A model generated the notes under the pieces. The model was not told where the DNA came from and ran no database searches. It saw only the letters and a list, made by a program, of their open reading frames with translations. Position numbers and translations under genes: made by a program. Below are positions 1 to 12,441 of a DNA stretch of 64,000 nt, piece by piece (the first letter of the stretch is position 1; each line of letters starts with the position of its first letter). Location of the stretch: assembly GCF_921293095.1 (NCBI RefSeq), contig NC_060246.1:110526941-110590940 (forward strand), written 5' to 3'. The DNA comes from Ischnura elegans (lineage: Eukaryota > Arthropoda > Insecta > Odonata > Coenagrionidae).

Positions 1-1429
1 TTCAAATTAACGCGCATTTTTACCTATCAATTTTTTGATAGAAATTCATCTCATCATGACAAGATTTTGCACTCCAAATGACTGAATTTTCGACAACCTA
101 TGAATCCATTTTTGACCAATATCCAAAAATTTTTCCTAAAATTGTTGGATGTTGGTAATGTTAACCTCAAATGTATCCCTTTAAACATAATTTTAAAATG
201 ATAAAAAGCACATCCAGTTCTCAAGAGCTTCATCAAATTTTTTAATACTTTTTTGGCCTAAAATTATTGGGACGATGAATTAGATAGTTGATGCACGACT
301 GAATTTGTCAGAAAAAAATAGGATACAGCATCACAGGATATTTGGCCTATTACGAAGTCTTTATCAAAGAGCACACTTCACCTCAAGTATGAGACTCACC
401 TAAGAGCCTGTAAAAAACAAAGAAGGATGGTAGTGAAACATTTATTTTGAATTTGTACACATTGATAAGCTGATCAACCATATATTTTTAACTATGTTTT
501 ATCCATTTTAAGTACACATTTCTCTTTTTTAATATTTTCCGATTAAGCTAAGAAGACCACGGTTGGAAATTTAAGATTTTTTTCTGGAACTATTATGAAA
601 TCAAAAAATATCGTTATTCCGATAAGTACTCATCTTTATGGCTATCATAGCATTTAAATTAATTCTAATTAAGTATTCACAGACAGAAAAACTATTTCCA
701 TTAAAGTAATGAATGAAATAAACGCGAATTGGAATGAAAATTAGTATTCCATGAGAAAAAGTTTTATTAATTGACTATATTTTTATGGATGAATAAATTT
801 TATAAAGTCTTTAAAAATACTTTTGCACCCTGAAAGTCGGAGGAAACTTCCGAATTAAGGTGCTAGGGGCTTTCAAACATTCATATTTCTGAAGTTATTC
901 TTCGATGCAACTTTACTCGCTTGGTAGATTAACAAAAATATTTATTTTTCTATACTGTCATATTTATTTTCATGCAAGGAAATACACAGTAGCCAATTTT
1001 CTAATTCCATTTCTCTTTTCAATTATTTCTTTAAATAATTTTTCCTCCAATTCCTAGCCTTGTTAATTAAGTTTGCTTTCACTTAATAACGAATCTCAAG
1101 AACCCATGATTTGTTCCTTTGATCCCAGAACACAAGCTCTTAGCGAGAGATGAATCAACTCTCTGAGAGTTTGAGGGTGAAACCAGGAGGTGAGTGTGAT
1201 ATTATCTAAAGTGAATAGTGATGTAGGAAAATATTTTCCCTGGGTAATTTATAAATTTCATTTTTTACTTCTAGATGAATCTAATTTCAACCCAAGGGGA
1301 GTGGAGAAACTCAAGAATTTCAAGAAGTTTTAGCAGAATAACTAGAGTGGGTCCGCGGATATCATAACAATAATAAATTAAAGAGGGAAGACTTTGGGGG
1401 TATATTCTCGGATATGTTGGCACATACCC
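1..1429. other. AT-rich non-coding stretch
   Basis: The interval is AT-rich with many stops in all frames. I see no gene, RNA gene or recognisable repeat. Confidence 0.6.
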
Positions 1430-1735
1430 ACGGGCTACACCAAATTTATACCGCCACTTCCTCCTCAACCGCTCCAAAACTGCTTCGGGCGGGCAGAAAG
1501 CGTTGCACAGATGTTAAAGTAATTAGGCTGGGAGCCGCCAGAGACTCGGAGGCTGCACGCTCTGGCTGGGTTATATGAGTCTCGGCTTTCGGTCGTTCCT
1601 CCGCGTTGAGTTGTCCATTGGTGACGACAGTTTCTCCAGCCATCCTACTGGCGTCTTCAGGTCAGAAGCCTGACCTGACCTTCCGGGCAACTCAATGCGG
1701 AGGAACGCCCGAAAGCCGATAATGGAAAAACGCCG
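1430..1735 (-). mobile_element. Penelope-like element terminal-repeat relic, head-to-head
   Basis: A GC-rich island in AT-rich DNA. A 33-bp arm (1584-1616) is repeated in inverted orientation at 1685-1717 with about four mismatches, and a smaller perfect stem TCAGGTCA/TGACCTGA lies between them at 1658-1679. On the minus strand the locus reads GACCTGAAGACGCC followed by GAGAAACTGTC. The same GACCTGAAGACGC box occurs at 14.58 kb just downstream of a Penelope-like ORF end. The plus-strand half ends in CGCCGCGGAAACC, also shared with the 14.68 kb locus. These matches, rather than any coding sequence, support the assignment. The arrangement fits two Penelope terminal repeats in opposite orientation. 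A 65-codon open frame on the minus strand is not supported as a gene. Confidence 0.45.
1584..1717. repeat. 33-bp imperfect inverted repeat
   Basis: The arms at 1584-1616 and 1685-1717 are reverse complements (core CGCGGAGGAACG against TGCGGAGGAACG) and enclose a 68-bp spacer with its own 8-bp stem. Together they could fold into a nested hairpin. Confidence 0.75.
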
Positions 1736-1739
1736 CGGA

Positions 1740-3040
1740 AACCATAGATATAAATAGGGTTAGATTGCTGTAGCAATTTAAAATAGATGTGTTTCAAAGC
1801 AACACGGAGAAAATCATATTTGAACCCCGCTATATTTCAAGGTCCGACAGGAACGATAAACTATGAGAGGCATTTTGCCGAACAGAGAGGTATAGAAATT
1901 CGCTTTTTCCCGAACAATAAAATCACTTTAAGAAATGCTCGGTGGAACTTAGAGCATTTCTTTTATACTTTATTAATGGCTGGCATCCTAACACTTCCCT
2001 TCGCACGCCTATTGAGGTGGCTCACCCCTCTCATCCTATTCTTGTCTTCCAACCAATTTTCATAGCTTTCTTCGCATGCCTCTCTTTCGATTCATCTTTG
2101 TCACTATTTTTACCAAAGATTTTTACCATAGAGTTCCTTCTTCCTTTAGAAACCAAGGCATCAATAATAAATTCATTAGAGACAAATCCTACAGTCTTAA
2201 AAACATTTAGTGAGAAACGAAGCTATTTTGACGATACGACGATCTTTAGGGTTACTATATGGTAGTATGGGCATGGACACTATTAAAACGAGACAGATTA
2301 TTAGTTGTACAGGTTAAAATATACCCGTGGACCATTCAAAGAACCCTAAGATGGTAATAGAAGCTAAAATAACGTTTTGAAAAAAGACCTTAAAAGAACT
2401 AGCTAATTCAACAGCATAGGGGTCAACCTAGTTGAATTCCGTCAGAAATGAATTCTCATGTCAGTATTATTGCGCACAATTTAACAAACCGTTCCGGATT
2501 TGGCGCTTAGTGAGCAACAAGTGCCGAGACCGATCGGGTATAATTGCATGAAATGTTACAAAGGTTTAACACTCCCATCATGATCAAATATAATTACTAC
2601 CAAGTAATCGATTCTCTTAGACTGAGATGTAATATTCACTGTGGCCCAAATCAGATTCTATGCAGTATTACAAAGTTACTAATATAATAATAATAAAGTA
2701 TACATATAATCGCTGTTTTAATGTACTTATTACATTATTTAAAATAGGCGCACTTTGTGAATTTTCATTTAGATAGATAGGACGCGGTATTTCTACCCAA
2801 GGAAAGGTGCGGACAGTTGAGATAAAAGAATACACCAGACAGTCCATTTAGGCAATGCTTAAGTTAGAAAACAAAGTAAATGTGTTCTTTGGTGTAACCA
2901 ATTAAAAATAATCATCCACATTGGTAGAAAGTCTTTCGGTCAGCCACACAGTGGTTGCGTAAATGGGGGCGAAGAATTGCTGGATAGCTCGCACGTTTAA
3001 TCCTCGAGTAGAATTTCCCGGTGTGTTGAAGATAAGTGGA
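1740..3040. other. Non-coding stretch, nothing recognised
   Basis: Two overlapping open frames near 1787-2265 have no recognisable domain and no splice context that convinces me. The rest is AT-rich sequence with no repeat I can identify. Confidence 0.5.
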
Positions 3041-3044
3041 GGGG

Positions 3045-3240
3045 ATTAAGTTATGGGCATCGCGAGTTTCCATCTTTGTAAACAATAGTTTCGTCTCGTT
3101 CAGAAGACGACGGACTTCGGCGTGTATGTACAAAAGACGGTCGGCACCATCTCTCTGCACTTCATCGACCTGAAGAAGCCATCTGCAATGACGGCGAAAC
3201 TGTTGCCTACAAAGATGGACCCACGCTTTGGGTAACCCGT
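3045..3240 (+). mobile_element. Penelope-like terminal-repeat relic with TGAAGA...GAAAC boxes
   Basis: The plus strand reads CGACCTGAAGAAGCC (3167-3180), then a 12-nt spacer, then GGCGAAAC (3193-3200). GCC at 3178-3180 can pair with GGC at 3193-3195. An inverted partner lies at 3066-3093: read on the minus strand it matches 3195-3222 at about 23 of 28 positions, sharing CGAAACT.TTG and TACAAAGATGGA. The CCTGAAGA box matches the other Penelope-like loci in this window. The boxes resemble the CUGANGA and GAAA core of hammerhead ribozymes reported in Penelope-like elements. One base between the first box and the stem is unpaired, so function is doubtful. No coding part of the element remains here. 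Confidence 0.4.
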
Positions 3241-4430
3241 AAACCCTTCCGCTGAAGATCGTACGTTTAGCTAGGTAGAGATTTGATATGATATGAAATC
3301 AAAACGAGGACTCCTCCCCTCCACCTCTCCCTCCATCACACACATTATCTCTTTTCTTCATCCATTCCATATTTTTCGCCCTTCGGCAACACCTTTCTCT
3401 TTTATTTTGACGAACGGCTTTTGCCAGGCTTTTTTGCCAATAACTACGTGTCGTCGATTCCCTTTCCAAGGCTTTCTCTCTTCGTCCTCCATATCTACAG
3501 TGGCGGCGACATTTTCAGAATTCTTTAATCTTTGCGAAAGCTTTTATCTCCGATTAAATGACTGAGTAAGGAGAAGAAAACATGGTGAGTTTATCTCAGT
3601 GACCTAGGAATTTTTCATTGTTTTTGTATTCTGCTTCTTAAGCCATCCTTTGGCTAGTAATGGGTTACACTGCTGGTTCTGTCTTATCCATCGACGCGGT
3701 TGTTGTTGGAAATGACCTTCATTTCAGTTTTAATAACTTTAAAAACTAGGAGGTATAATTACAACAAAATTCGATGGTGGTTTCTGGAAGGTACGCTCTA
3801 TTGGAATGCTTACAATATATAAAGAATTGATTTTTTTTATAAAATTTAGATATAGAAAATCACCATTGAGTTTTCCAAATGGGGTACATAATTAAGGAAC
3901 CAGTTGTTCTCTTACTTAATTCCATGTAATCTTTCTGAAAAGAAGATTTTACAATGAGTTTCATCGATTCGCTATCAAATAATTCGCCCCAACCGTTGAT
4001 TTTACCTGCTTCTGTATTTTTTAGTTTGAGTATTTGCTCATTTTGAAATGCTTACTATTCGATATTAGATTGACTGCTTATCTTAAAATGGTTGCAAAAT
4101 TTTCAAAGCATCAGAAAAACAACATTATCTCTTTTTTGAATCTGTGTTTATATTTGAACTACACTTGTGTCTCAGTTCTAAGTATTTTCATTTTGATTAC
4201 CATTTCTCATTTACAAATATATTTACCCAATTACACTAATTTCAAAATTACACTAATTTCAACAATGGTTCCTCACATGGCTCTTTCTGAATGATAAGGC
4301 ACAAAACGCTTTACTGATATTTGCGTCTTTCTAATAATAAAATTGAAAGTATTCTCTTTTAAAGAAGCACACGGATGTTCTGTATCTTCCATCACATTTT
4401 ATTCTCGCTCTCGGCGGTTTGGCAAAGGTA
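3241..4430. other. Non-coding stretch, nothing recognised
   Basis: AT-rich sequence with a pyrimidine-rich patch at about 3300-3500. I see no supported gene. Confidence 0.5.
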
Positions 4431-4433
4431 TAA

Positions 4434-5575
4434 TTGAAGAACTGTAGAATGGAGCATCGGATGATGTGGATATAGTCTGGGAAAAGAAAAGACCAAGGGA
4501 ATGAGACTCATTCCGCCCTGTATTTCTTTCTCGTGGTCTCCTCCTTACTTCCTCATCCATATCCGTGTAAACTCGTCTGCTCAATCGAGGCATGAGAAAG
4601 GGAATGATGAAAATATATGAATACATTTCTCCAAATAATTGAAAAGACTTATTTGATTCTATCCATTTTGGCATAAGAAAGTCTTGGAATGCAATACTTC
4701 AAATTAGACTGAAATTATATTTATAAGAAGTTACACAGATTGTGATTCATTTTCAAAAAAATACTAACGATTCACATATAAATACATACAAAACATTTTA
4801 TATTACATAAACATTCAAATCATCTTTAACCATCATTTATGAAAACTTGAAAAAAAGATCTTATTTATTAAGGTTATTAGTCGATCAAAAAGCATTGCAA
4901 AACGATTTCTCACTTTTCCCTTTCTATATACAAGGCATTTTCTTGGTAAACTGAATTGAAATCATACAAGAGATGCGTGATAAACTTTTGGGTAATACGG
5001 ATATAATCTGTGAGAAGAAAAGATCAGGAGAGATGGAGAATGAGACCGATTCCACGCTGTATTATAACATCCTCATACATATCCATGTGATCTCCCATTC
5101 GCGTGCTCAGTCAAGGAACAAATAACCCACCGGTAACTATCTATTCGTTTCGCCCAATGGAGGACGAGACAATGGGAGGCGTCCTTCTCAAGGCTTATTG
5201 ACGGAGAGGCGAAGGCGAGTTTTTGCTTCTGAAGGCGAGTAGAAACAAAGCCGCACTAAGGGAGAGCTGGTATGAGGGAATGGAGAAATGGTAAAGAAAT
5301 CATTGAAGAACTGTGAAAGGAAATAGCGATGCAATCGGCGAGATGAAAAGATCAGGAGAGATGGAGAATGAGAACGATTCCGCACTGTATTATTTTTATC
5401 GTCGTCTCTTTATCGCCTCCTCATCCATCACCGTGTGACCTCCCACCCTTGTGCTCAGTCGATGAGCAAAAAATGCAACAGCAACTATCTATTCGTTTCG
5501 CCCAATGGAGGACGGGACAGAGGGAGGCGTCCTCCTCAAGACGTGTTGACGGAGATGGAACAATGTTTTTGTTGG
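4434..5575. repeat. Diverged local triplication
   Basis: Three related copies lie at about 4434-4600, 5003-5215 and 5302-5575, all in the same orientation. The last two share long blocks, for example AGATCAGGAGAGATGGAGAA at 5021 and 5349 and CTATTCGTTTCGCCCAATGG further on, offset by about 328-348 bp because of indels. The first copy is older and matches over the GAAGAACTGT and CCTCATCCATATCCGTGT-type blocks. Open frames on the minus strand in each copy are related only because the DNA is. I cannot classify the source sequence. Confidence 0.65.
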
Positions 5576-8027
5576 TCACACGTAATGTAAGGCTTTCCTT
5601 GCGATTGAAGATGGGGAACCGGAAAACTATTCGGCCAATATATGAGGATTACTTTTTTAATGCTGAAGAATGAGCGGAACTATTTGGTTCGGCAGTTTTT
5701 TCGCATTATTCTCGCTGTTTGAACTGAGTGGAGAGCTGCGTCAAACTATTCTTAGGATTGATGACTTTTGATTGCGATGATTAGAATTATGAAGTTTTAT
5801 TCAAAGTTTTGTTATGTTCATGATATTTTAGGCACACTTCCATGTTGAAATTTTGAAAATCTATAATATTTGGAGATTCCTTATGCAAAATATGTTTCAT
5901 TTACCGATTTATTAAAATAAGTACCTCATGCATAAAAATATATTGAAGTGATTCCCACATCTTATGTTTGTTTGGGAGAATTATATGGATCGCCGCTGAC
6001 TTTGACTCTTATTGGAGTGAGGAATGTAAAGAATCGAAGTTGAAGTTGGTCAAATTATACTTTCAAATTAAGCGTCCCATATGAAAATCGCAAGTAAAGA
6101 GATCGCGAAAAATCGGAGAGCACAAACATAAAAGGGATTAGTGACCTGGAAGTTGGATGAGGGTGCCAGGGATCTGAAGACAAACACGGAAAGGGATAAG
6201 GATTATCGTCACCAGAAAAAGAGTGGAAAATTATTGGAAAAAGTTTAAGTGTCGGAATGAGAGAGTGAAATTTCATGTTTCTATCCCTATCACGGTTCTG
6301 TTTACTGACAGTGAAATACCAAGTGTTCGCCAAGTGTTGATGAGTACCAGTAAAATTCCATTTAAATATCAGGGTAGTCCGATGTCAGAATTTTTTATTT
6401 CCAAGATTGGGAAATCACATGGAGAGCATAATGAATTTCTTAGGGCTATAATGGCCAATTATTAAGAGCGATTTATTTATGAAATAAGTAGTAAAAAGCG
6501 AATATATTTAGGTTCTTTATTCCTGCATTTAAAATGGATGTAAATATTTGATGTGTTGATAAGTTATTCATTTTATAATGCGTGTTAGGTTTTATCGTTT
6601 ACAAAAAACGTCGTCATATGGCATATCATCATATGAGTTTTGGCAAAAACGTGGACCTGTAGGGAGAAAGTAAATGTGGTGAAAACTTAGCATTAAAACA
6701 TATCCAGCATAGAATTATGAGTTTCGAATGTGTCATCATCAATTACGAGTCACACAGTTCGAATACAATTGTTTATTATTTCCCTTCGTATAATAATATT
6801 TTCCTTCGTGAACTTTTATCCCTAGCCTACTAGAACTCTTTCCTGGTTGAGTCTCTTATCTAATCGGCGGGTGATTTTTGCTTGACGTACCAACTTCACA
6901 TCTGGGCTGTGCGTTACTCTCGCAGCGGTATACTCGGTCGCATGGTCCTTATGTATAATGACCATCCTCAGATGTATCCACCAAATAATGAATTAGATTC
7001 ACCTCACGGGATTGTCGACTTTACTTCTCCACGGTCTATTTGTCCACGGCGGCACAACAAACATGCAAGTGATTATATTCCAGCATCGCAGCGCCGCGCC
7101 GCCTCTGTCTGTGACCTCCAGCGGTTTTCCTCTATTTCATAGCATCCACGTCAATTTGGCTCTGGTAATTACCCACGCCGTATTCAGACGGAAAGCTCAC
7201 GGTTCGATACCTATGCGGCGTCGGCTAATCGCTCGCCCAGGATATGAGGCTTAGCGGCCAGTTGTCCGTAGGATCAATGGGATCTCCGTTGTGGTCGCCG
7301 GGAGAGAGGAAGAGGAGGATGAAAAACAGAAAAGCGTCGAATCGCATCCGTTTGTAGTTGCTACGCCCATTTTATCCAATCCGTTGGTGCTTCACCTCCT
7401 AGATCATTAACGTCAATTTTAACGCCCCTTGCAACGGTTTTATATTTTTTTATAATTCCAATCATGCATGTACGTTGTCTGGTTACGTTTTCTGGCTTTG
7501 CACTCGGAATATGATATTGGATAAATGTAGGAAACCATCGTGGTGTACGTTCCATAAGGCGATATCAGGAATTAAGTTAGCGTCAAAACTCTATTCACCG
7601 ATGGACGAAAACGCTTCAATGAACTCTCAAAAAGGAGTGAAATTGGGACTTTAATTCGCCTGTCATTATTCCATGCACGAGTTGCTATGCTGCAGCAAAC
7701 ATTTGAAGCTTAAAGTAATGCCTGTTCACAAATCTTTTCGTGATTTGGCATTAATGCTGGATTGTATCGCAAAAAAAAGAGTCGATTAAATGTAATTTAC
7801 GTCATTCTGGAAAACGTAATGCCATGAAATTTTATTTTGATGCGGAAGCAAAATTTACAGAGAGGAACGATTCAATAACAAGTTGTATTTGGTGAAAGCA
7901 TTTATTTGGATTGAATTTTGTACGCAAAATCTTTCCCTCACTCGATTCTACACGAATCTATCCTGCTTTAATTACAGCCTTTTCATTTACTGCTAGACAT
8001 AAATACTATTATACATAAATACTATGT
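5576..8027. other. Non-coding stretch with a GC-richer patch
   Basis: Mostly AT-rich. A GC-richer patch at about 6870-7330 contains GGTTCGATACC (7201-7211), which resembles a tRNA box B, but no convincing box A or cloverleaf precedes it. Just before the mariner relic a 14-bp motif, ACATAAATACTAT plus one base, is repeated twice. Confidence 0.4.
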
Positions 8028-8330
8028 ACGAGGGTCGTTAAATAAGTATTTAGAAAAATATAGAAAAACTAATAGTTTTGCGCAAATTTTTTAATACTTT
8101 TCACCTTTTTCTCCTTTCAGCTCTATAACTTTTGATAGCATTTTTCTAAGCATTTTAAGCCGTAAAAATTAACTTTAGGGATTTCCTTAAAACAGGCATT
8201 ATTTTGGGCAAGGAACTACTCCATAGACGTAAACTTTTCTCGGAAAAGCTATTTCTCCGAAATTGGGAATGAGATAATGTCACTGGGGATCAAATCTGGT
8301 GAATACGGTGAATTTTTTAAGTTATATATG
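8028..8330 (-). pseudogene. mariner-family transposase, C-terminal relic with terminus
   Basis: This is the 3' end of a mariner (IS630-Tc1-mariner superfamily) element read on the minus strand. It starts with the motif PYSPDLIPSD at about 8308 downwards, matching the mariner YSPDL-PSD signature that carries the third catalytic aspartate (codon 8294-8296). It continues with LFREKF and then KEIPKVNFYG, the usual KEIPK region near the C-terminus. At least two in-frame stops interrupt it. The plus-strand end at 8028, TACGAGGGTCGTT, is a typical mariner terminal inverted repeat beginning at a TA target dinucleotide. No upstream catalytic domain and no second terminus were found, so the copy is truncated and dead. 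Confidence 0.7.
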
Positions 8331-8616
8331 AACTTTAATTTCGTAATTTTTGCCTATATAAGGTAGTATATGTAAAATGTGAATAATATGAAAATATTCA
8401 TGTAATATTTTTTGTCTTATTATTTTCTCTTTTTTGGCATGCATTTTTGTTATTATTTTATTATTATGTCCTTGACGAATAATCGTCCTACTCATTTTTC
8501 AAGCACTTATTGGACAATTGCTAATTATTTAATTTGTACGCATTATACAATTTTTCTACTATTTTCATCCTTGTAAAATTTGTACTATATAATATGTATT
8601 ATAGAATGTATTATAT

Positions 8617-8843
8617 CATATAATCAAAGGCGGATCTAGGGAGGGCACGGGGTCACGTGCCCCCCACCCCCCAGGACCCTTAGAGAATATGCAAGATTTT
8701 TAATACGGTTCCATTATCATTGCGTTCGTTTTGTATCACGAGGCATCCTTGTGCCCCCCTCCCCCCAGAATAAAATCCTGGATACGGCCTTGCTTGTGCC
8801 CCCCCGCCCAGGGAGAAATCCTGCATCCGCTCCTGTATATAAT
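8617..8843. mobile_element. hAT-type MITE with 8-bp target duplication
   Basis: The element proper is 8625-8835 (211 bp). Its termini are CAAAGGCGGATCTAGG on the left and, reverse-complemented, CAGGAGCGGATGCAGG on the right, an imperfect 16-bp terminal inverted repeat starting with CA. Immediate flanks are CATATAAT (8617-8624) and TATATAAT (8836-8843), an 8-bp duplication with one mismatch, as expected for hAT transposition. Inside, the right end is duplicated: CTTGTGCCCCCC...ATCCTG..TACGGCCTTG is followed by CTTGTGCCCCCC...ATCCTGCATCCGCTCCTG. It has no coding capacity. Confidence 0.65.
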
Positions 8844-11800
8844 GTATTATAGAATAAATAATAAAAGAATAAAATAAGCAACAATAAACTTCGCTGGCTG
8901 ATGCTTGGGAGTAAGTGGGGGTGACTTGCTTTGCATTAACTCATCACGATATCAAGTTTTCTGCCTATTTTTCTTCGGGAGTCTCTCCCACGGAGGATCA
9001 CAGTAGACCGAAAATTATGGTGAGAAACAGTGTATTTTGACAAATTGGGATTGAGAGGAGGGGGTGGGAGGGTAGCCTCCCAATTTCCCCTTCCCACTAA
9101 CCCCTGCATGCTCTCTCTCTCTCTCTCTCCCTCTCTCTCTCTCTATTTTTGCTTTTATTCTTCTCATGCCTCACATCAGAATAAATAATAAATACTAAAG
9201 AAAGAGTGCAGCTGCGAACGACTTCGATGAGAGGCGCCGTTCAACAGAGTGGGTGAGGATTGAGGAAGGGATTCAAAAAATCTCCCGTCTCTGACTCAAA
9301 CAGTTCGGAAAGGCTCAAGCTGTAAAAGTTATGCATGGGAATGGCGGGAATTCAATAAGGCTGCAAAAGTGGCATAAAGTACGAGGTAGTGTTCTGGCAT
9401 TTTTATGGAAGGATGCTGAGGTGATGTATTTATTTGCGCCGTTCGTGTGGCTTGTGGTTTGCTATCGACTAATTTTTTTTCGCTTGGTATCTTATTCGAA
9501 TGATACCGATTTTATATCAGTCAAACATTTTTTTATCTGTCACTTCTATTTTCGTCCAGCTTCAATAATGATAATATCATAATGATTCCCGTCTATTGGT
9601 TTTAATATTATCCCCCTACTTTCGAATGCTTTCTAGACAAGCCAAGTGACCTGCTCATAATTACCCTCACGTGTTTTAATAGGCATAAGGGAAAAACCTT
9701 ATTTTGCAGCCATGGAGGGAAATTGGTGGATTTTCAGCAAAATCCATTTAATATTAAGCTGACTAGTGAGGGGCTCGATCATTGTGTTTATAAACAAATA
9801 AATGTTGTGTTTGTATAAATATATTTATGGCCTGGATAACCAAAGCGTCAACCTATGTCATCGTTTCGTGTAACAATATACCTCCGCGACGCAGCGTTCA
9901 CTTGTCTGTCTCGCCTTGACGGTGTCGACATCTCGGCATCTGTGTTGGCGTCGCAGGAGGCGGGGACGGGATAGTCTCTCTGTGGGGGTGGGTAACCCTG
10001 GAATAGGTGGGAGAAGAGCACTTTTCGATCCGAATCACGTTAATCTGGGCAAGAGTGTGTAGAAGGAAGGGGCTGGAAGGTGTGCCGGTTGGATTGTGGA
10101 AGTAAGAAGAAGGATGGATGGGGACAATTTGAAATGAGGCCTCGAGAGATTTATGTGAAAATATCGCATATATGAATATAGTATATATGAATGTTTCCAC
10201 TGACTGTCACACTTTGGCTTGGAAATTTTGAATGCGGAGAGATTCCCACTCAAAATACTTGGGCAATTTCACCTTCGATATGCAACCAAAAAGTACCAGC
10301 GAAGAAACGGTAACGCTGAAGTTGATGATGAAGTCACCAATCATGACGCAAATAATTCTTGCATGCGTAATATGTGCTGTCATAAGATTGATATAAATAG
10401 TACCCCAATAGCACTTGGGTATTACAATCGTTAAACTGAATATAATTATGTCTAGGCTCAGTCCTTAGAGTTCATATTATTATATTTATGCCGAAGTCTG
10501 TCCTATTATCCCTGTGATGTAATGCAATGTTATCCGAAGAAAAAGTAAACATGACAACCCCACAAATCCTAGCATATATTGTGCAAAATTGCAGATTTTT
10601 AAAGTGGCACGAATCCAATTGAGTCGTACCATTTGAATTAAATTACATTCCTCATTTTTAAGTCGAATTGTTATAATAGAATTAGAAATTCTTTTTTTTT
10701 CACTTTGCGTTGTTAAAATTGGAATGTTATGCAACATGTATTTTTCATTGAACACCATCACTCACATGCCAAATTCCCTTCCTCAACCCCTCTGTCCTTC
10801 TCTTAAAACGTTTGACTTTCTCGACGATTGAAAGCCAATCGGCGAGTGATCCAATTTTAGAGCAACCCGAGGGATTACACTATGTGGTTGCTCGTGGAGG
10901 GAGAGGGGAAGAATGGAAAATCAGTGAGGGTCAGAAGATACCACGTACGCGATAGCTTTATTTATATCATCCCCAGGGAAATTCCCATGACAAGCGGTTA
11001 AAAAATTATATTCCTGCCTAGCTTTTGAATATCTGATTGCTTTAAAATCGCATGAGCCGTTACTAGCGCGGCTCATGATTATGATTGATTATATCACTGA
11101 TTGATTGATCTATTAACGCCAATTACTTTTTCACACCTCTTCGTACCGCCAAGGTGGCACTGTCACCGCTGAAAAAGGAAATATGGGGCGCTCACTCATC
11201 TCTTCATTCATATCCACTTTCAATACCTATCCACGCCACCTATCTTTCACCACCACCAGTATCACACTCCACGAACGCGTCCTTCCTTAATCGGAATCCG
11301 ACTCCCTTCGGAAATTTGAGCCACCACCTCATAGCGGAATGTGTTAACTCCATGCTAAATGCATACGGCATGCCAATAAAACATTACGAGCTATGAGCAG
11401 GGAAAACCATTTAGAGAGGTAGAGAGGCGTCGGTTACGGATACGCTATCTATAAAGAATAGAAACAAGAACGAGGTGCGAGAGGAATGGGTATCGATGTG
11501 GCGGGTAGGGCTATCATTCTGAGGAGGTGAATCCCTGAGGAGACGTAGGAAAGTAGAAAAAGAAATCCATCCGAACGAAAAGTTGAATGGATGCTGAAAT
11601 GATGCCGAAAAAAACGGGGAGGAAGGGAAAATGGACGAAGAGAAAATGCTTCGGATTCATTTATATTTTGTTTCCTAGATTATGAGCGACAAATCTTTCC
11701 TCAGCGATGTATGAGAATTCAAGATTACCCTATCTTCAGGCCACTTGCAAACATAATATTCGGAGATTTTTCACGGTAAAATTTGCGTTTTTCTTTGAAA

Positions 11801-12226
11801 ATACCATATCCAATATATCTAGTCACATTTGAGACAATAATTTTACTACCACCCAGAGTAAAAATGGTTGTAAATTTCATGCTTTTGTAATACTTAAACT
11901 TGGTTGATAATAGATGGTAATAAGTATAATTTTAAGATATTTTATCTGGATTATAGAATTACATAATTATATGCGGTGCGTCAAAAGCGCGGTGATAAGT
12001 GAGGAGTGATCGAATTATTCTCGATATTTGCGATGGACTATTTTAACACTTGAAATTATATCATTACGAATATAAATTGCTGTTGACACCCCTAATTATA
12101 GCTTATTTACATTTATACTTCGGATCTTATATGCTTATAAAAATATAGCTTATTTTGTCCAACTTGATCTTAATTTTTATTGATGGTAGATAAGTGTTTT
12201 ATTATGATTTGTGTATTGTTTTGCAG
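8844..12226. other. Non-coding stretch
   Basis: Apart from the CT microsatellite this holds AT-rich sequence with moderately GC-rich patches at about 9880-10110 and 11150-11350. Short open frames there have no recognisable domain. Confidence 0.5.
9111..9144. repeat. (CT)n microsatellite
   Basis: An almost pure CT dinucleotide run of about 34 bp with one interruption. Confidence 0.95.
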
Positions 12227-12441
12227 GTGGCTGTGTTTCGTATTTATTGGAATGGATGCCACTGGGTGTCGGCCTTCAAACAAAACTCCCATTGCTGAGA
12301 GGAGTCAACCTGGATCACGACGACGGAGTAGTATTGTTTTTTGATTGGAGTTGCGCGGGTGTGAATACGATGTGTGAGGAGAGAACGGAGCTCCGAGCAG
12401 AACTAGGCGGGGGAGAAGAAGCAGGCGCTAATCGACGAAAG
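12227..12441 (+). CDS. Speculative internal exon, unknown product
   Basis: A 215-bp interval is open in one frame and is bounded by an acceptor-like TTGTTTTGCAG (ending 12226) and a donor-like AAAG followed by GTAGGA (GT at 12442). The encoded segment of about 71 residues contains LLEWMPLGVG, GVVLFFDW and an acidic or polar end with ELGGGEEAG. I recognise no family. GC content is higher than in the flanks. Splice-like signals occur by chance often enough that this remains a weak call. No partner exon was identified. Confidence 0.2.

Noticed and set aside
7140..7260. tRNA-like box B (GGTTCGATACC)
   Set aside because: No acceptable box A or foldable cloverleaf upstream.
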